A DNA stretch of 64,000 nucleotides, taken from NCBI RefSeq assembly GCF_002591895.1, contig NZ_NISX01000015.1, positions 1 to 64,000 of the forward strand. Direction: 5' to 3'. Both the position numbers and the translations under genes were made by a program. The stretch's first letter is position 1. Every line of letters begins with the position of its first letter. The notes below the pieces were generated by a model that saw nothing but the letters and a program-made list of their open reading frames with translations, did not search any database and was not told the DNA's origin. This document shows positions 36,295-46,103 of the stretch, one piece after another. The DNA is from Lacimicrobium alkaliphilum (GTDB taxonomy: Bacteria > Pseudomonadota > Gammaproteobacteria > Enterobacterales > Alteromonadaceae).

Positions 36295-36386
36295 TATACC
36301 TATGTACCATTACGGGAACCATTAAGTATAAAAATTTAGTGAATAATGGTTAACTCGTAGTTTAACGAAAAAAACAGGACGCCGCT

Positions 36387-37451
36387 TTGCTTAATAAAAT
36401 TTTCAGCAAAAAAATATCACCTGTACTTGGGCTGGATATTGGCACCCGCTATGTTAAAGCGGTGTTGCTTACCGGATCCGGTACCGACGTACAGGTGGCG
36501 GCCGTAGCTTGCGAGGCCATCAACGGTGATGCCTTTGCCGACAGAGATATTAAAGACTTTGATGCAGTCAGCAATGCTATCCGCAAAGTAAGAAATGCAC
36601 TCAAAGTGAAGTGTAAGAGTGCGGCCGTAGCCGTATCCGGTGCTTCAATTATTACGAAAGTGGTGTATATGGATCCCGAACAGTCGGATCACGAGCTGGA
36701 ATCCCAGATTGAAATAGAAGCCGACAGTTTGATTCCTTATCCGCTGGATGAAGTCTATCTGGATTTTGAAGAGCTTGGGCCAAGCCAGAGCCATACTGCA
36801 AAGGTAGAGGTGTTGCTTAGTGCGGGTCACAAAGACATGATTGACAACAGGGTGACGCTGTTGCGTGAATTAGAGTTGGAGCCCATCGTCATTGATGTAG
36901 AGGGATATGCCCTGGGTAGTGCGTTAATTGAATACGGCCCGTCGAGCGACGAGCAACCGGTGTGCTGCATCAATCTCGGTGCAAGCCAGCTGTTGGTTAC
37001 CGCAGTGCAGGGTAATCGGGTGATTTACAGTAAAGAGCACAATTTTGGCTTTGATAATCTTATCAGAGACATATCACTGGTTTTTGCCATGGAGTGGCAG
37101 GATGCAGAACAACAGATGGCGGAAGGGTTGTTACAAGAAAGCTGGAAAGAGCAACAATGGCCGGTATTTATGGCCAACCTTCAACAGCAGCTGAGTCGCG
37201 CGTTACAAATGTATGTGGCCTCTACGAACAAGGTGCAACCCAAACATATACTGATTAGCGGTGGTGGTGCATTGTTGCCTGAAATGGCTGCGGAGCTGGA
37301 AAAGGAATTGTCGATAGAAGTGGCTCTGTTTGATCCCTTTGCAAACATGAAAATGAAACCGGAAATCAAACAGCGTCTGGGTTCACTGGCACCTCAGTTA
37401 GCCATTGCCGCAGGGTTGGCAAGCAGGAGTTTTAGTCCATGGCACATATAA
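36387..37451 (+). CDS. pilM: type IV pilus inner-membrane assembly ATPase-fold protein PilM
   Basis: The 354-residue cytoplasmic actin-like protein links PilN to the pilus motor. It has the phosphate-1 type motif PVLGLDIGTRYVKAVLL and the adenosine motif ISGGGALLPEMAAEL. The start is probably TTG at 36387 with AGGA upstream. It overlaps pilN by 13 bases and heads pilMNOPQ. Confidence 0.94.
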   Translation: MLNKIFSKKISPVLGLDIGTRYVKAVLLTGSGTDVQVAAVACEAINGDAFADRDIKDFDAVSNAIRKVRNALKVKCKSAAVAVSGASIITKVVYMDPEQSDHELESQIEIEADSLIPYPLDEVYLDFEELGPSQSHTAKVEVLLSAGHKDMIDNRVTLLRELELEPIVIDVEGYALGSALIEYGPSSDEQPVCCINLGASQLLVTAVQGNRVIYSKEHNFGFDNLIRDISLVFAMEWQDAEQQMAEGLLQESWKEQQWPVFMANLQQQLSRALQMYVASTNKVQPKHILISGGGALLPEMAAELEKELSIEVALFDPFANMKMKPEIKQRLGSLAPQLAIAAGLASRSFSPWHI

Positions 37452-38017
37452 ATCTTCTGCCCTGGCGCGAGGCGCATCGTCAGAAAAAGAAAAAAGAATA
37501 TATTACGTTGTTGGCGCTGCTGGCGGTATTCGTGCTGGCATTATTCTGGTTGATTGGAACGATGGTGGACACCATGATTTCTAATCAGCAGCAGAGAAAC
37601 AACTTTCTGCAACAACGTATCGATGTACTCGATAGTCAGATAGCAAAGATCAGAGACATTAAAGACAAGAAAAAAGATCTGGAGCGGCGTATGGCGCTGA
37701 TTGAGCAACTCCAGACTAACCGCAATGTGGCGCCGCAGGTGCTGGATGAACTGGCCCGCATTCTGCCACCAGGCGTATCTTTCCGCAGTCTGGTACGTCG
37801 CGGAAATCAGCTGGAAGTATTGGGTGTGAGTGAGTCCAACAACCGGCTGTCGGAATTTATGCGTCAACTGGAGCTGTCCAGAGTATTTAACCGTGGCGAA
37901 CTATCATCCATTGTGGCTGATACAAGCAGCTCTGACGCCGTAAGTGAATTCAAACTGACCTTCAATATCAGTGCGGTAGTGGCACCACAGATGGTGACGG
38001 AGGGCGCAGAAAAATGA
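37439..38017 (+). CDS. pilN: type IV pilus assembly protein PilN
   Basis: The 192-residue bitopic protein starts MAHINLLPWREAHRQKKKKE, whose INLLPWR motif is the PilM-binding segment. One membrane helix (about 24-43) and a periplasmic coiled-coil and fold follow. It forms a heterodimer with PilO. It overlaps both neighbours. Confidence 0.95.
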   Translation: MAHINLLPWREAHRQKKKKEYITLLALLAVFVLALFWLIGTMVDTMISNQQQRNNFLQQRIDVLDSQIAKIRDIKDKKKDLERRMALIEQLQTNRNVAPQVLDELARILPPGVSFRSLVRRGNQLEVLGVSESNNRLSEFMRQLELSRVFNRGELSSIVADTSSSDAVSEFKLTFNISAVVAPQMVTEGAEK

Positions 38018-38625
38018 AGTTTGATTTTAAAAAGCTCAGGGAGATGAATGATCTCGACTTCGAACAGTTGGCGATCTGGCCGTTTGAAGTTAAATTTGTG
38101 GTGGGGTTGGTTATCGCTATTCTCACTGGGGTATTGGGGTTTTACTTACTGGTTAATGACAAATTGCCCTTGCTGGAAACGGCGGAAGCAAAGGAAGTGG
38201 AACTGAAGAACAACTATGAAGCCAAGTATCGTATCGCTATTAATCTTCAGGCTTACGAAGAACAGTTAGCCAGGATTCAGCAGGACTTCTCTTCGATGCT
38301 CAAGTCTTTGCCAACCAGCAATGAAACTCCCGGGCTGTTGGACGACATTACATTTGTAGGAACCTCGGCGGGGCTGAATTTCAAACTGCTGAACTGGCAA
38401 CAGGAAATACCTAAAGAATTCTACACAGAACTACCGATTCAGATGGAAGTGCGCGGTGATTACCACGATTTTGGCAAGTTCCTTTCCGATGTGGCCGGAT
38501 TGCCCCGCATTGTTACTGTGCACGATTTCGAAATGGTGAATGAAAGTGGCGGTTTACGGTTAAGCTTACAGGCCAAAACCTACCGCACGTCGTCTACCAA
38601 TGGGATGAAGGGGGAGGCGAAATGA
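38014..38625 (+). CDS. pilO: type IV pilus assembly protein PilO
   Basis: The 203-residue protein has a membrane helix (about 27-48), a coiled-coil stretch and a periplasmic ferredoxin-like domain (IQMEVRGDYHDFGKFLSDVAGLPRIV). It partners with PilN and PilP. Its ATG overlaps the pilN stop by 4 bases (ATGA). Confidence 0.95.
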   Translation: MKFDFKKLREMNDLDFEQLAIWPFEVKFVVGLVIAILTGVLGFYLLVNDKLPLLETAEAKEVELKNNYEAKYRIAINLQAYEEQLARIQQDFSSMLKSLPTSNETPGLLDDITFVGTSAGLNFKLLNWQQEIPKEFYTELPIQMEVRGDYHDFGKFLSDVAGLPRIVTVHDFEMVNESGGLRLSLQAKTYRTSSTNGMKGEAK

Positions 38626-39155
38626 GAATTTTGAGTCTCTTTGTATTCGTCCTTCTCACCGCGTGTCAGCCCAACGTTGACGACCTGAAGGCTTTTGTCA
38701 GTGAGGTTGAACAGAATACTCGTGTGAGTATCGAGTCATATCCGGAATTCAGTAAAACACCGGCGTTTGTCTATGAAGCGAATCAAAAACGCAGTCCGTT
38801 TCAACGGCCGCGCGGGCAGGTTGCAGAACGGGTTCAGCCGCAGAAAGCGAACTGTATGCAGCCTGACTTTTCCAGAACTAAACAACCACTGGAGCGTTAT
38901 GGTACCGATGCTCTTTCTATTAAAGGCTTTTTCAGCCGGAACAGTAAAATCTGGGCGATGATCCAGGCCAATGATGGCAGTTTACACAAAGCCAGTGTGG
39001 GAGACCGTCTGGGTTTATTCTTTGGGCGAATTACTGATATTTCCAACGGCAAGGTTTCTATTACTGAAATGCTGCCCGACGGCACAGGGTGCTGGCAGGA
39101 AAAACAAGCAACCCTGACGATGTCCTCAAAGGCAGGAGAAAACGACAATGTCTGA
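38622..39155 (+). CDS. pilP: type IV pilus lipoprotein PilP
   Basis: The 177-residue protein has a lipoprotein signal (SLFVFVLLTACQP, lipobox Cys15) and the PilP C-terminal domain (about 80-165; LKPLERYGTDALSIKGFF-like, VGDRLGLFFGRITDISNGKVSI). It links PilNO in the inner membrane to the PilQ secretin. Its start overlaps the pilO stop by 4 bases. Confidence 0.94.
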   Translation: MRILSLFVFVLLTACQPNVDDLKAFVSEVEQNTRVSIESYPEFSKTPAFVYEANQKRSPFQRPRGQVAERVQPQKANCMQPDFSRTKQPLERYGTDALSIKGFFSRNSKIWAMIQANDGSLHKASVGDRLGLFFGRITDISNGKVSITEMLPDGTGCWQEKQATLTMSSKAGENDNV

Positions 39156-40908
39156 ACGTTATATTTTTAATAAAAGTCTAAACAGACGCAGCAGGCACTG
39201 GCCCTGGATGTCTTTGATATTTCTGATTCTGGTTGGCATCAAAAGCCTGTCGGCTCAGGCCCAGGATATAGAGCTGGTGGACCCCTACGAGAAACCGGTA
39301 GAGGCATTGCCCTATGAGGTTAAGGAAATTGATTTTCGACGTAATCAGGGCGGTGGTGCACGCATTGAAATGCAAATGGACCAGGAAGGATTTGACTCGG
39401 CATTGGTTGAGGTACCGGAAGGCGTTGAGTTGCAATTGCCCGGCAGCCGGCTGTCAAAGGAATTGTTGTATCGTTTGGATGTGATGGATTTTGGTACACC
39501 TGTTGATTGGCTGGAAACCTTTCAGCAGGATGAGGGCGCAGTGATCGTATTTAAAACCTCTTCCGGAGTCAGTTTTCAGCACCAAAAGCTTGGCGATCGT
39601 CTGGTTGTAGAGATCGATACCGCAGCCCCTAAGGGCAGCCAGCAAAGTGTGCAGAGTGAATATGACGGAGCTCCGGTGTCACTGGACTTTCAGGATGTGC
39701 CTGTGCGCCAGGTGCTGCAGGTTATTGCTCAAATCAGTGGCTTTAATCTGGTTACCACCGATACGGTCACCGGTAACGTAACGCTGAGTCTGGACAATGT
39801 TCCCTGGGACCAGGCTCTGAATATGATTATGAAGATCAAAGGTCTTGATAAGCGCATGGAAGGTAACATTCTGCTTATTGCACCGGCAGAAGAACTCTCT
39901 TCAAGAGAAACACAGCGACTGCAATCAGAACAGCAGGCCGCTGAGCTGGCACCGCTGCGTTCAGAAACAATACAAATTAACTATGCCAAGGCGTCTGATA
40001 TGGCGACCATTCTCAAATCCAGTGAGGGAGGTATACTCAGCGCCCGCGGTGCGGTGACGGTGGACAATCGCACTAATGCATTGTTGGTCAGAGATACGCA
40101 GGAATCCATTCAGGAAGCGCGGCGTATGGTCAAAGAACTTGATATTCCGATAAAGCAGGTACTGATCGAATCCCGCATGGTAACAGTTCGCGATAATGTG
40201 GATGAGCAATTAGGCGTGCGTTGGGGGTTCAGCGACCGTCAGGATGATGATGGCGTGTCGGGTTCGCTGGAGGGGGCAGAGAGTGTCGCCGGAGGCCAGG
40301 TACCGGCTCTGGCTGACAGATTAAATGTGAATCTGCCTGTCACCGGTGCCGCTGGCCGTATCGGTTTTCAGATAGCCAAGCTGGCAGACGGTACCATTCT
40401 GGATCTGGAGTTGTCTGCACTGGAGAGTGAGAATAAGGGTGAGATAATCGCCAGCCCACGTATTACCGTCGCCAACCAACGCGAAGCTTACATAGAGCAG
40501 GGTACAGAGATCCCTTATGTGCAGGCAACGTCAAGCGGTGCAACTTCAGTAGAGTTTAAGAAAGCCGTACTCAGTCTGACTGTTACTCCGCACATTACTC
40601 CGGATAACCGCATTATCCTGGATCTTGTTGTCACACAAGATACCCGCGGTGATACCGTGTCTACCTCAACAGGTCCTGCAGTGGCCATCGACACCCAGGA
40701 GATTTCCACTCAGGTGCTGGTGGAAAATGGTGAAACAGTGGTTCTGGGGGGAATCTTTCAGCAGAACCTGATCAATGCCATTGAGAAAGTGCCATTGTTC
40801 GGTGATCTTCCTGTGGTGGGATATTTGTTCAAGAATTCCCGGGATTTTACTGAAAAGCGTGAATTGTTGATATTTGTGACCCCAAAAATCATTGATGAGG
40901 CGCTTTAA
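39148..40908 (+). CDS. pilQ: type IV pilus secretin PilQ
   Basis: The 586-residue outer-membrane secretin channel has a signal peptide (about 21-38), a single AMIN-type peptidoglycan-binding region (about 60-150), an STN/N0 domain (VSLDFQDVPVRQVLQVIAQISGFNLV), an N1 domain with NALLVRDTQESIQEARRMV, and the secretin barrel (about 330-585; IIASPRITVANQREAYIEQGTEIPY and NGETVVLGGIFQ). Many PilQ proteins are about 700 residues with two AMIN domains, so this is a short form. It overlaps pilP by 8 bases. Confidence 0.94.
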   Translation: MSERYIFNKSLNRRSRHWPWMSLIFLILVGIKSLSAQAQDIELVDPYEKPVEALPYEVKEIDFRRNQGGGARIEMQMDQEGFDSALVEVPEGVELQLPGSRLSKELLYRLDVMDFGTPVDWLETFQQDEGAVIVFKTSSGVSFQHQKLGDRLVVEIDTAAPKGSQQSVQSEYDGAPVSLDFQDVPVRQVLQVIAQISGFNLVTTDTVTGNVTLSLDNVPWDQALNMIMKIKGLDKRMEGNILLIAPAEELSSRETQRLQSEQQAAELAPLRSETIQINYAKASDMATILKSSEGGILSARGAVTVDNRTNALLVRDTQESIQEARRMVKELDIPIKQVLIESRMVTVRDNVDEQLGVRWGFSDRQDDDGVSGSLEGAESVAGGQVPALADRLNVNLPVTGAAGRIGFQIAKLADGTILDLELSALESENKGEIIASPRITVANQREAYIEQGTEIPYVQATSSGATSVEFKKAVLSLTVTPHITPDNRIILDLVVTQDTRGDTVSTSTGPAVAIDTQEISTQVLVENGETVVLGGIFQQNLINAIEKVPLFGDLPVVGYLFKNSRDFTEKRELLIFVTPKIIDEAL

Positions 40909-40922
40909 TTATCATGAGAAAC

Positions 40923-40951
40923 GGGGGCTGGTGGCCCCCTTCAGCTCTTTT
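40923..40951 (+). terminator. hairpin after pilQ
   Basis: GGGGGC and GCCCCC pair across TGGTG shortly after the pilQ stop; a TTTT run follows about 10 bases later. It is a probable weak terminator or mRNA 3' stabiliser ahead of the aroK promoter region. Confidence 0.5.
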
Positions 40952-41076
40952 CCCGAACTCCGGGCAGATCGAACTTGCATATCAACAGACTAAACTGAGA
41001 TAATCCCGCTTCTCAAATTCGACCGGGGGTTGAGTTTATTCATTTTTAACCGTTAGTTGTGTGACATTAATCAAAC

Positions 41077-41592
41077 ATGGCCGAAAAACGAAATATCTTT
41101 TTGGTAGGGCCAATGGGTGCAGGTAAAAGCACTATTGGTAAACACCTTGCAGACGAACTTCATTTAGAATTTTACGACTCAGATCAGGAAATTGAGCGTC
41201 GCACTGGCGCAGATATAGCCTGGGTATTTGATCTGGAAGGAGAGGAAGGTTTCCGCGTTCGCGAAGAAGGCGTGATCAACGATCTGACCGAGAAGCAGGG
41301 GATTGTGCTGGCGACTGGCGGAGGCTCAGTGATTAGTAAAACTGTACGCAATCGTCTCGCTGCCAGAGGCATTGTGGTGTATCTGCAAACCACTATTGAT
41401 AAGCAGGTCGCCCGCACGCAAAGGGATAAACGTCGCCCCTTATTGCAGAACAATGATCCTGAAACGGTATTGCGTAACCTTGCCGAAGAGCGCAATCCGC
41501 TTTACGAAGAAGTGGCAGACTACGTGGTACAAACTGACGATCAAAGTGCCCGCGCTGTGGCCAGTCAGATTATCGACAAGATCGGACTCTAA
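41077..41592 (+). CDS. aroK: shikimate kinase I
   Basis: The 171-residue enzyme phosphorylates shikimate in the aromatic pathway. It has the Walker A motif [17 protein letters not shown], the shikimate-binding [30 protein letters not shown] in ATGGGSV, and the lid RDKRRPLL. Followed by aroB 30 bases later, as in E. coli. Confidence 0.96.
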   Translation: MAEKRNIFLVGPMGAGKSTIGKHLADELHLEFYDSDQEIERRTGADIAWVFDLEGEEGFRVREEGVINDLTEKQGIVLATGGGSVISKTVRNRLAARGIVVYLQTTIDKQVARTQRDKRRPLLQNNDPETVLRNLAEERNPLYEEVADYVVQTDDQSARAVASQIIDKIGL

Positions 41593-41622
41593 TCAGAAAT
41601 ATAACGTGGGGGTTCTGCGCTG

Positions 41623-42696
41623 ATGAATACACTGAATGTTGAATTGGGTGAGCGCAGTTACCCCATCTATATTGGCGTCAACACTCTCAGAGAATCCGGA
41701 CTTATCCGTGGTCATTTAGACAGCAAAAAAATCGTCGTTGTGACTAACGATGTTGTCGATGTGCTCTACGGTGCACAAGTAATGGATTTACTCACCGGGC
41801 TGGATGCTGAAAAGCTGGTGTTGCCTGACGGTGAACAGTTTAAATCCCTTGCCAGCTTCGAACGCGTTATGACCTATCTGCTGGAAAATAATGCAGCCCG
41901 CGACACCACTCTTATTGCCCTGGGTGGCGGCGTTATCGGTGATTTAACCGGTTTTTCAGCTGCCTGTTACCAGCGCGGCATCCCCTTTATTCAGATACCC
42001 ACTACATTGCTTGCCCAGGTAGACTCTTCGGTGGGCGGTAAGACGGCGGTAAATCACCCGCTGGGAAAAAATATGATCGGGGCTTTTTATCAGCCCGCAG
42101 CGGTGATTATCGATACCATGACACTATGCAGTTTACCCCGACGCGAATTTGCGGCCGGGATGGCGGAAGTGATCAAGTACGGCATCATTTATGATGCTCA
42201 ACTGTTCGACTGGCTGGAGCAGCATCAACAAGGGCTGCGTGAAAAGGACCAGGCCTTGTTGCAGGAAGTCGTGCGTCGTTGTTGCCAGATTAAAGCTGAA
42301 ATTGTTGCCGAAGATGAGCAGGAGAGAGGACGCCGGGCGTTACTCAATCTTGGCCACACATTTGGTCATGCGATCGAGGCTGAACAGGGCTACGGTAACT
42401 GGCTGCACGGCGAAGCTGTCGCAACAGGCATTGTTCTTGCTTCTGTAGTTGCACAGCACAAAAACTGGCTCAGTGCGTCAGAAGTTTGTCGTATTGTCGA
42501 TTTACTTAAGGCCTTCGAACTGCCGGTTAAAGCGCCTGAGAAGATGGGATTCGACAGTTTTATGCGACATATGCGCCATGACAAAAAGGTTCAGGCTAAT
42601 CGTATCCGCTTTGTGATCCCTGATGCCATAGGCAGTGCTGTAGTAACAGACGACGTAGATGAGGCATTGCTGAAAGAGACTCTTAATGCCTCCTGA
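41623..42696 (+). CDS. aroB: 3-dehydroquinate synthase
   Basis: The 357-residue NAD- and zinc-dependent enzyme converts DAHP to dehydroquinate. Motifs are [20 protein letters not shown], the metal-site [21 protein letters not shown] and [10 protein letters not shown]. Length is normal. Confidence 0.96.
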   Translation: MNTLNVELGERSYPIYIGVNTLRESGLIRGHLDSKKIVVVTNDVVDVLYGAQVMDLLTGLDAEKLVLPDGEQFKSLASFERVMTYLLENNAARDTTLIALGGGVIGDLTGFSAACYQRGIPFIQIPTTLLAQVDSSVGGKTAVNHPLGKNMIGAFYQPAAVIIDTMTLCSLPRREFAAGMAEVIKYGIIYDAQLFDWLEQHQQGLREKDQALLQEVVRRCCQIKAEIVAEDEQERGRRALLNLGHTFGHAIEAEQGYGNWLHGEAVATGIVLASVVAQHKNWLSASEVCRIVDLLKAFELPVKAPEKMGFDSFMRHMRHDKKVQANRIRFVIPDAIGSAVVTDDVDEALLKETLNAS

Positions 42697-42707
42697 CAGG
42701 TGGCAAC

Positions 42708-44108
42708 GTGCAAACAGCCTTTATTGACTTACAACAACGACTTCAACATCTGACGACTTTCAGCTCAGGCCTTGTGCTGTTGGGCGGTAAGGGTGCATCA
42801 AAGCAACAGAGCTTTCTCAGCGAGTTTGTCAGTGATCTTGATGAGTCTGTTAATATTGCGTTTCTCAATGCTGCAGAGATTCAGCAAGAGCAGGGGTTTC
42901 GCCAGCAACTTCTTACCCAGCTCTATGGCGTTGTTCAGTGCGATCCCCGCCGGCCTTTACAACAAAGCATTTCTGCTGACACACGGACACAGGGGCGAAC
43001 CGTTATTGCGGTAAGCCAGGCTGGCCAGCTTCCTCCGATGCTGATCAATGAATTATGGGATCTGAGTCTGCACAGTGACAAACTGTGTATTTTACTGGCC
43101 GGGAATACGGACTGGGCCCTGACCACCAAACAGCAACTAAAGGGTGATGTACGTCCTGTGTTGTTGCAACATGATTTTTCTGAGTCGACTGAACTGGCGC
43201 TTTCCGATCTGGATCGCCTTCTGGCTGAGAAACGCCAGGCTTTCAATGCCCGTATGGCGCAACGGGCGCAGCAAGAAAAACCTCCAGAAAAGCATTCAGG
43301 GCCCGTTTCATCGAAGGTGTTCAGAGGCGCGGCTGTTGGTGTGTTCTTACTCAGTTTTGTTGGTCTTATGCACTGGTTTTATCCTGATTTGATTGGCGAG
43401 ATATTGCCCGCTGATGCGATTGCAATGGTGCAATTACCCGCGTTGTCAGAAGAGTCGGTGCCGGAATCGGACCCGGTTAACTCAAAACAATTATCACAGC
43501 ACATCGAAGACCAGAAACCTCAGTCTTTAACCATTGCAGAGCCAGCTGAAAAAAAGAACAAGCCTGTTCCCCGGGAAAACCAGGCAGAGCCAGAACAAAG
43601 CATTACACAAATAAGCACAACGCAAACCGTTGCCCAGTGGTCAGAAACGATAAAGCAACTTAATAAACCGGAAATCGCTGAGCAACAGGCGACTGATCCC
43701 GCCTCTGCGGATACCGAAGAAGCACCAGATTCGTCTGCTGAGATACACAGCGTGCAACCAGAGCAAGACGAATCAGAAACAGTGGCGGCGCAGCCTGACT
43801 ATGCCTGGGATGAGCAATACCTGCTGACATTGCCTGATTCCGAGTATCTTCTTCAGCTTTCTGCCGCCAGTGACAGCCGGGTTCTGAATGACTTTATTCA
43901 GCGTCATGGCCTGAACGGAGAAAACTGGCGTTATCAGACCCGCCGCTACGGTGGTAACTGGCATGTATTGTTAATGCAGGGCAGTTTCAGAAGCCTGGAA
44001 CAGGCAAGATCGGCAGCCAGTGAATTACCAGACGCAATCCGAAACGGTGAGCCGTTTGCCAAGACCGTGGCTCAGGTTCGTAAAGAAATTAGTTCCCAAT
44101 GGCAATAA
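42708..44108 (+). CDS. damX: DamX-like SPOR-domain cell-division protein
   Basis: The 466-residue protein has an N-terminal degenerate AAA-type domain (about 1-190; SGLVLLGGKGASKQQSFLSEF), one membrane helix (about 206-224, GAAVGVFLLSFVGLMHWFY), a long Pro/Glu/Gln-rich periplasmic linker and a C-terminal SPOR domain (about 385-460; YLLQLSAASDSRVLNDFI and WHVLLMQGSFRSLEQARSA). SPOR domains bind denuded septal peptidoglycan. Position between aroB and dam matches E. coli damX. Confidence 0.92.
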   Translation: MQTAFIDLQQRLQHLTTFSSGLVLLGGKGASKQQSFLSEFVSDLDESVNIAFLNAAEIQQEQGFRQQLLTQLYGVVQCDPRRPLQQSISADTRTQGRTVIAVSQAGQLPPMLINELWDLSLHSDKLCILLAGNTDWALTTKQQLKGDVRPVLLQHDFSESTELALSDLDRLLAEKRQAFNARMAQRAQQEKPPEKHSGPVSSKVFRGAAVGVFLLSFVGLMHWFYPDLIGEILPADAIAMVQLPALSEESVPESDPVNSKQLSQHIEDQKPQSLTIAEPAEKKNKPVPRENQAEPEQSITQISTTQTVAQWSETIKQLNKPEIAEQQATDPASADTEEAPDSSAEIHSVQPEQDESETVAAQPDYAWDEQYLLTLPDSEYLLQLSAASDSRVLNDFIQRHGLNGENWRYQTRRYGGNWHVLLMQGSFRSLEQARSAASELPDAIRNGEPFAKTVAQVRKEISSQWQ

Positions 44109-44152
44109 GGATTCAGTTACAATCCTGACTTTGTGATTGTAGCAGTGGCAAG

Positions 44153-44974
44153 ATGGAAAATAACAAGAGCCGGGCGTTTCTGAAGTGGGCCGGTGGCAAA
44201 TACAGTCTGGTCAGTGAAATCCGTTCCCTTCTTCCCGATGGCGAGAGGCTGATAGAGCCTTTTGTTGGCGCCGGTTCTGTGTTTCTCAATACCGACTACA
44301 AAGACTACCTGCTCAACGATATCAACCCCGATCTGATTAACCTGTATCAGATACTGCAGCAAAAGCCGGAAGACTATATTGCTGACGCCAGAACCCTGTT
44401 TACCCCGGACAATAATAACCCTGAGCATTACTACGGGGTGCGTGAGGAGTTTAACCTCAGCGATGATACCTATCAGCGCTCCGTGCTGTTTTTGTACCTG
44501 AACCGCTTCGGTTACAACGGCCTGTGCCGCTATAACCTTTCCGGTAAGTTCAACGTGCCCTTTGGCAGATATAAACGGCCTTATTTCCCTGAAGCCGAAC
44601 TTTACAACTTCGCCGAAAAAGCCCGCCACGCTACCTTTGTCTGTAAGCCCTTTGCCGATATGTTCAGCCTCGCTCAAAAAGGGGATATTATCTATTGCGA
44701 TCCGCCTTATGCGCCGATAAGTGCCACCGCCAATTTCACCGGCTATGCCACTGACGGTTTTAGTCTGGCACAGCAGAGCAGGCTGGCAGAATGTGCGGCC
44801 CGCACCGCCCAGCAGCAAGGCATTCCGGTGCTGATCAGTAACCATGACACGGAACTGACCCGGCAGATTTACCAGGGTGCCAGTCTTAAAGAATTGAAAG
44901 TAGGTCGTTATATCAGCCAGAAAAGCCATGCCCGCACTAAGGTGGACGAACTGCTGGCCCTGTATCAGGCTTAG
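44153..44974 (+). CDS. dam: DNA adenine methylase (GATC)
   Basis: The 273-residue alpha-class amino-methyltransferase closely follows E. coli Dam. It has FLKWAGGKYSLVSEI, the SAM motif EPFVGAGSVFLNT, the catalytic DPPYAPISATANFTGY and LISNHDTELTRQIY. It methylates A in GATC for mismatch repair and replication control. In E. coli the next gene is rpe; here about 13 kb of other genes intervene. Confidence 0.96.
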   Translation: MENNKSRAFLKWAGGKYSLVSEIRSLLPDGERLIEPFVGAGSVFLNTDYKDYLLNDINPDLINLYQILQQKPEDYIADARTLFTPDNNNPEHYYGVREEFNLSDDTYQRSVLFLYLNRFGYNGLCRYNLSGKFNVPFGRYKRPYFPEAELYNFAEKARHATFVCKPFADMFSLAQKGDIIYCDPPYAPISATANFTGYATDGFSLAQQSRLAECAARTAQQQGIPVLISNHDTELTRQIYQGASLKELKVGRYISQKSHARTKVDELLALYQA

Positions 44975-45050
44975 TGGCTACGCAGCCCGCAAAGCAGCGT
45001 CAGGTGTGGCAGGTAGCAGAACATCGCCGGAATGCTGTTGGTTATTGTAG

Positions 45051-45068
45051 GGTCGACTTCAGTCGACC
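45051..45068. repeat. 18-base palindrome GGTCGACT-TC-AGTCGACC
   Basis: This is an 8-bp perfect stem with a 2-base loop, preceded by TTATTGTAG, in the 220-base gap after dam. Only one copy was seen in this window. It may be a solitary small palindromic repeat marking the start of the accessory interval. Confidence 0.6.
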
Positions 45069-45194
45069 GGCACAAACCAGAGATCATATCCGGACTTGTG
45101 CAACCGGAACTGACCTGGCATTACGAATGCAGGGTTTCTTTAGAGTGTTCTGTTGCTCATTCTGCCCCGTTGATCACAGCGTTGGAGAAACATT

Positions 45195-45878
45195 ATGGAC
45201 GTGATAAACATCCCGGGCTTTAGCGACCCCTTCAGTTCCATCAGCCATTTACTGGCCGCCGTACTCGCCCTGATTTTTGGGGTAGCACTGATCCGCAAAA
45301 CTGTGGGGTCGCCGGTGCGAATAACCACAGTGAGCATTTATGTATTCTCAGTGGTGTTTTTACTGTCGATGAGTGGCGTGTTTCATATGCTGGAACCCGG
45401 CACAACCGGGCGGGCGGTACTAAAACGGCTCGATCATGCCGGTATTTTTCTGCTGATTGCGGGCACTTTCACGCCTATCCACGCCATTATGTTCCGTGGC
45501 TTCTGGCGCTGGGGTTTTCTCACCGTGATCTGGGGCCTTGCTATTATCGGGCTGACGCTGAAGACCATCTACTTTACCGGTTTTGCCGAATGGCTGGGGC
45601 TGCTGTTCTATATTGGTCTGGGCTGGATGGGCATTGCATCGGCCTATCTTACCCATCGAATGCATGGTTTCGCCGTTATCAGGCCGCTGTTTTTCGGGGC
45701 CCTTGCTTACACCCTGGGTGCGACGCTGGATTTCCTGCGCGTACCGGTGCTGATCCCCGGCGTGCTTGGGCCCCATGAACTGTTTCATATTGCGGTGCTG
45801 GCAGGCATTGCCTGGCACTGGGCATTTGTGGCAATGCTGCTGCAATGGCCGAATAACAAGGGCCCTGTTCAGAGTTAA
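45195..45878 (+). CDS. trhA: hemolysin III / TrhA family membrane protein
   Basis: The 227-residue protein has seven membrane helices of the PAQR-related HlyIII family. Conserved features are SHLLAAVLALIFG, SGVFHMLEP, the RLDHAGIFLLIAGTFTPI block and HELFHIAVLAGIAWHW, carrying the metal-binding His set and Asp. In E. coli TrhA affects membrane energetics and lipid homeostasis; haemolysis is not implied. It is the first gene of the dam-rpe insert. Confidence 0.88.
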   Translation: MDVINIPGFSDPFSSISHLLAAVLALIFGVALIRKTVGSPVRITTVSIYVFSVVFLLSMSGVFHMLEPGTTGRAVLKRLDHAGIFLLIAGTFTPIHAIMFRGFWRWGFLTVIWGLAIIGLTLKTIYFTGFAEWLGLLFYIGLGWMGIASAYLTHRMHGFAVIRPLFFGALAYTLGATLDFLRVPVLIPGVLGPHELFHIAVLAGIAWHWAFVAMLLQWPNNKGPVQS

Positions 45879-45980
45879 CTCAGGGCAATCATTGTGTCAC
45901 AAGGTTTCCAATCTGCAGCCCTATTTCCAAAAAATCAGCCCCACGGTCAGACCCAAAGGACACTGCGCCTATTCGGTAAT

Positions 45981-46068
45981 AAACTACCGCAAATTCACTA
46001 CGCACAAGAATAAAGCGGTAGTTTGCTTCCTGATCTAAGTATGTTCTTGATATTCTTCGGTAGAATAT
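45981..46068 (+). promoter_or_regulatory. inverted repeats upstream of the XRE gene
   Basis: AAACTACCGC (45981-45990) and GCGGTAGTTT (46015-46024) form a 10-bp pair across 24 bases. Next, ATATTCT-TCGGT-AGAATAT (46050-46068) is a perfect 7-bp palindrome 36-57 bases before the likely start. The second is a good candidate autoregulatory operator for the HTH protein. Confidence 0.45.
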
Positions 46069-46103
46069 TTCCGACTATCGGCTTCAACAGGACCAAAAGC
46101 AAG

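Noticed and set aside
44117-44929. 270-codon minus-strand frame opposite dam
   Set aside because: Length arises from codon bias of dam, whose plus-strand protein is unmistakable.
45195-45878. Haemolysin virulence factor
   Set aside because: The family name is historical; members are membrane homeostasis proteins and nothing here suggests secretion or lysis.
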